64,000 bases of DNA from Gammaproteobacteria bacterium (GTDB taxonomy: Bacteria; Pseudomonadota; Gammaproteobacteria; Steroidobacterales; Steroidobacteraceae): positions 25,619 to 89,618 of the forward strand of contig JAQGOE010000246.1 in NCBI GenBank assembly GCA_028293725.1, in the 5' to 3' direction. Of this stretch, positions 63,729 through 64,000 are shown one piece after another. The notes under the pieces were generated by a model. The model worked only from the letters and a program-made list of their open reading frames with translations. It was not told the DNA's origin and did not search any database. The position numbers and the translations under genes were made by a program. Position 1 is the stretch's first letter, and every line of letters starts with the position of its first letter.

Positions 63729-64000
63729 TCACGGTTCTTTGCCCGCCTTTACCGTGTAGCCTGCTTCACGCCACGCCTCCATGCCGCCGTCTAACGCCAC
63801 GGCGCCGTGGAAGCCCATCTGGCGCAGCGTGGCGGTCGCCAGCGTTGAGACGCGGCCAAACTCGCAGTAGACAACAATCCTCCGCGTCGGATCAGTCAGT
63901 TCCTCGTTGACGCGCAACTCCAGCTGACCGCGCGGCAGCAGTCGTGCCCCCGAGATATGACCCTGTTCGAAGGCGTCACGCTCGCGTACGTCGAGCACGA
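63729..64000 (-). CDS. Rhodanese-domain protein, C-terminal part (runs off the window)
   Basis: At least 90 aa visible: LDVRERDAFEQGHISGARLL, active-site Cys in VVYCEFGRVSTLA, and LDGGMEAWREAGYTV. A single-domain sulfurtransferase-like protein. The start lies beyond the window. Confidence 0.9.
   Translation of the reverse strand, partial: VLDVRERDAFEQGHISGARLLPRGQLELRVNEELTDPTRRIVVYCEFGRVSTLATATLRQMGFHGAVALDGGMEAWREAGYTVKAGKEP

Overview
The window is high-GC bacterial DNA. Gene content points to a gammaproteobacterium near Xanthomonadales/Steroidobacteraceae, although no 16S or other strict marker is present. The clues are a TonB-dependent receptor next to a GntR-nagB-II-nagA operon, a copL-copA-copB-copC-copD operon of Xanthomonas type, a red-type RuBisCO operon with cbbX, and large TTG/GTG-started genes in tightly overlapping operons.

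Positions 1-42850 are chromosomal. In order they hold: GlcNAc uptake and catabolism (1-4236), with two matching candidate operators in the divergent control region; a 2OG-Fe(II) oxygenase and an MmyB-type regulator facing a small membrane protein across two palindromes; a ferritin-like protein; a complete Calvin-cycle operon, cbbLSXFPYT, ending in an amidase-like protein without its catalytic cysteine, with divergent cbbR; a secreted metalloprotease; copper resistance; rhlE and uup; two large DUF4382-type lipoproteins; an FMN-dependent 2-hydroxyacid dehydrogenase and a MetX-like hydrolase; a glutathione-formaldehyde module (gfa, adhC) next to an AcoR-like activator with a degenerate GAFTGA loop; HIT, and a GST-ArsR-SRPBCC operon with a palindrome inside its promoter; and a KaiC-KaiB-KaiB-hybrid histidine kinase operon.

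At 42869-42945 lies an initiator tRNA-Met gene whose 3' end is the integration site of a mobile element of about 16.2 kb (42933-59142). The 13-bp core GCCCCCGCTACCA recurs at 59130. The element carries a large serine recombinase, an XRE regulator with a J-domain-like tail, an excisionase-like HTH protein, a primase-polymerase/AAA helicase, an iteron-bearing putative replication origin, a phage terminase small subunit, a resolvase, several virion-type or unknown proteins, and a DUF2213 prohead protease. I find no large terminase, portal, major capsid or tail genes. This composition fits a phage satellite of PICI or PLE style better than a complete prophage, although a decayed prophage is not excluded. 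Its right half carries a candidate defence module (72-aa protein, PLD-like protein, PD-(D/E)XK nuclease) and an operon with three small HTH regulators and a membrane protein.

Immediately to the right, sharing the 59130 core, is a second, decayed element (59130 to about 61-62 kb) whose related recombinase has a 1-bp deletion and an in-frame stop codon. In both elements the recombinase gene runs through the attachment core, so integration changes the recombinase C-terminus. From 62461 on the content looks chromosomal again: an alpha/beta hydrolase, a truncated GST, and a partial rhodanese at the window edge.
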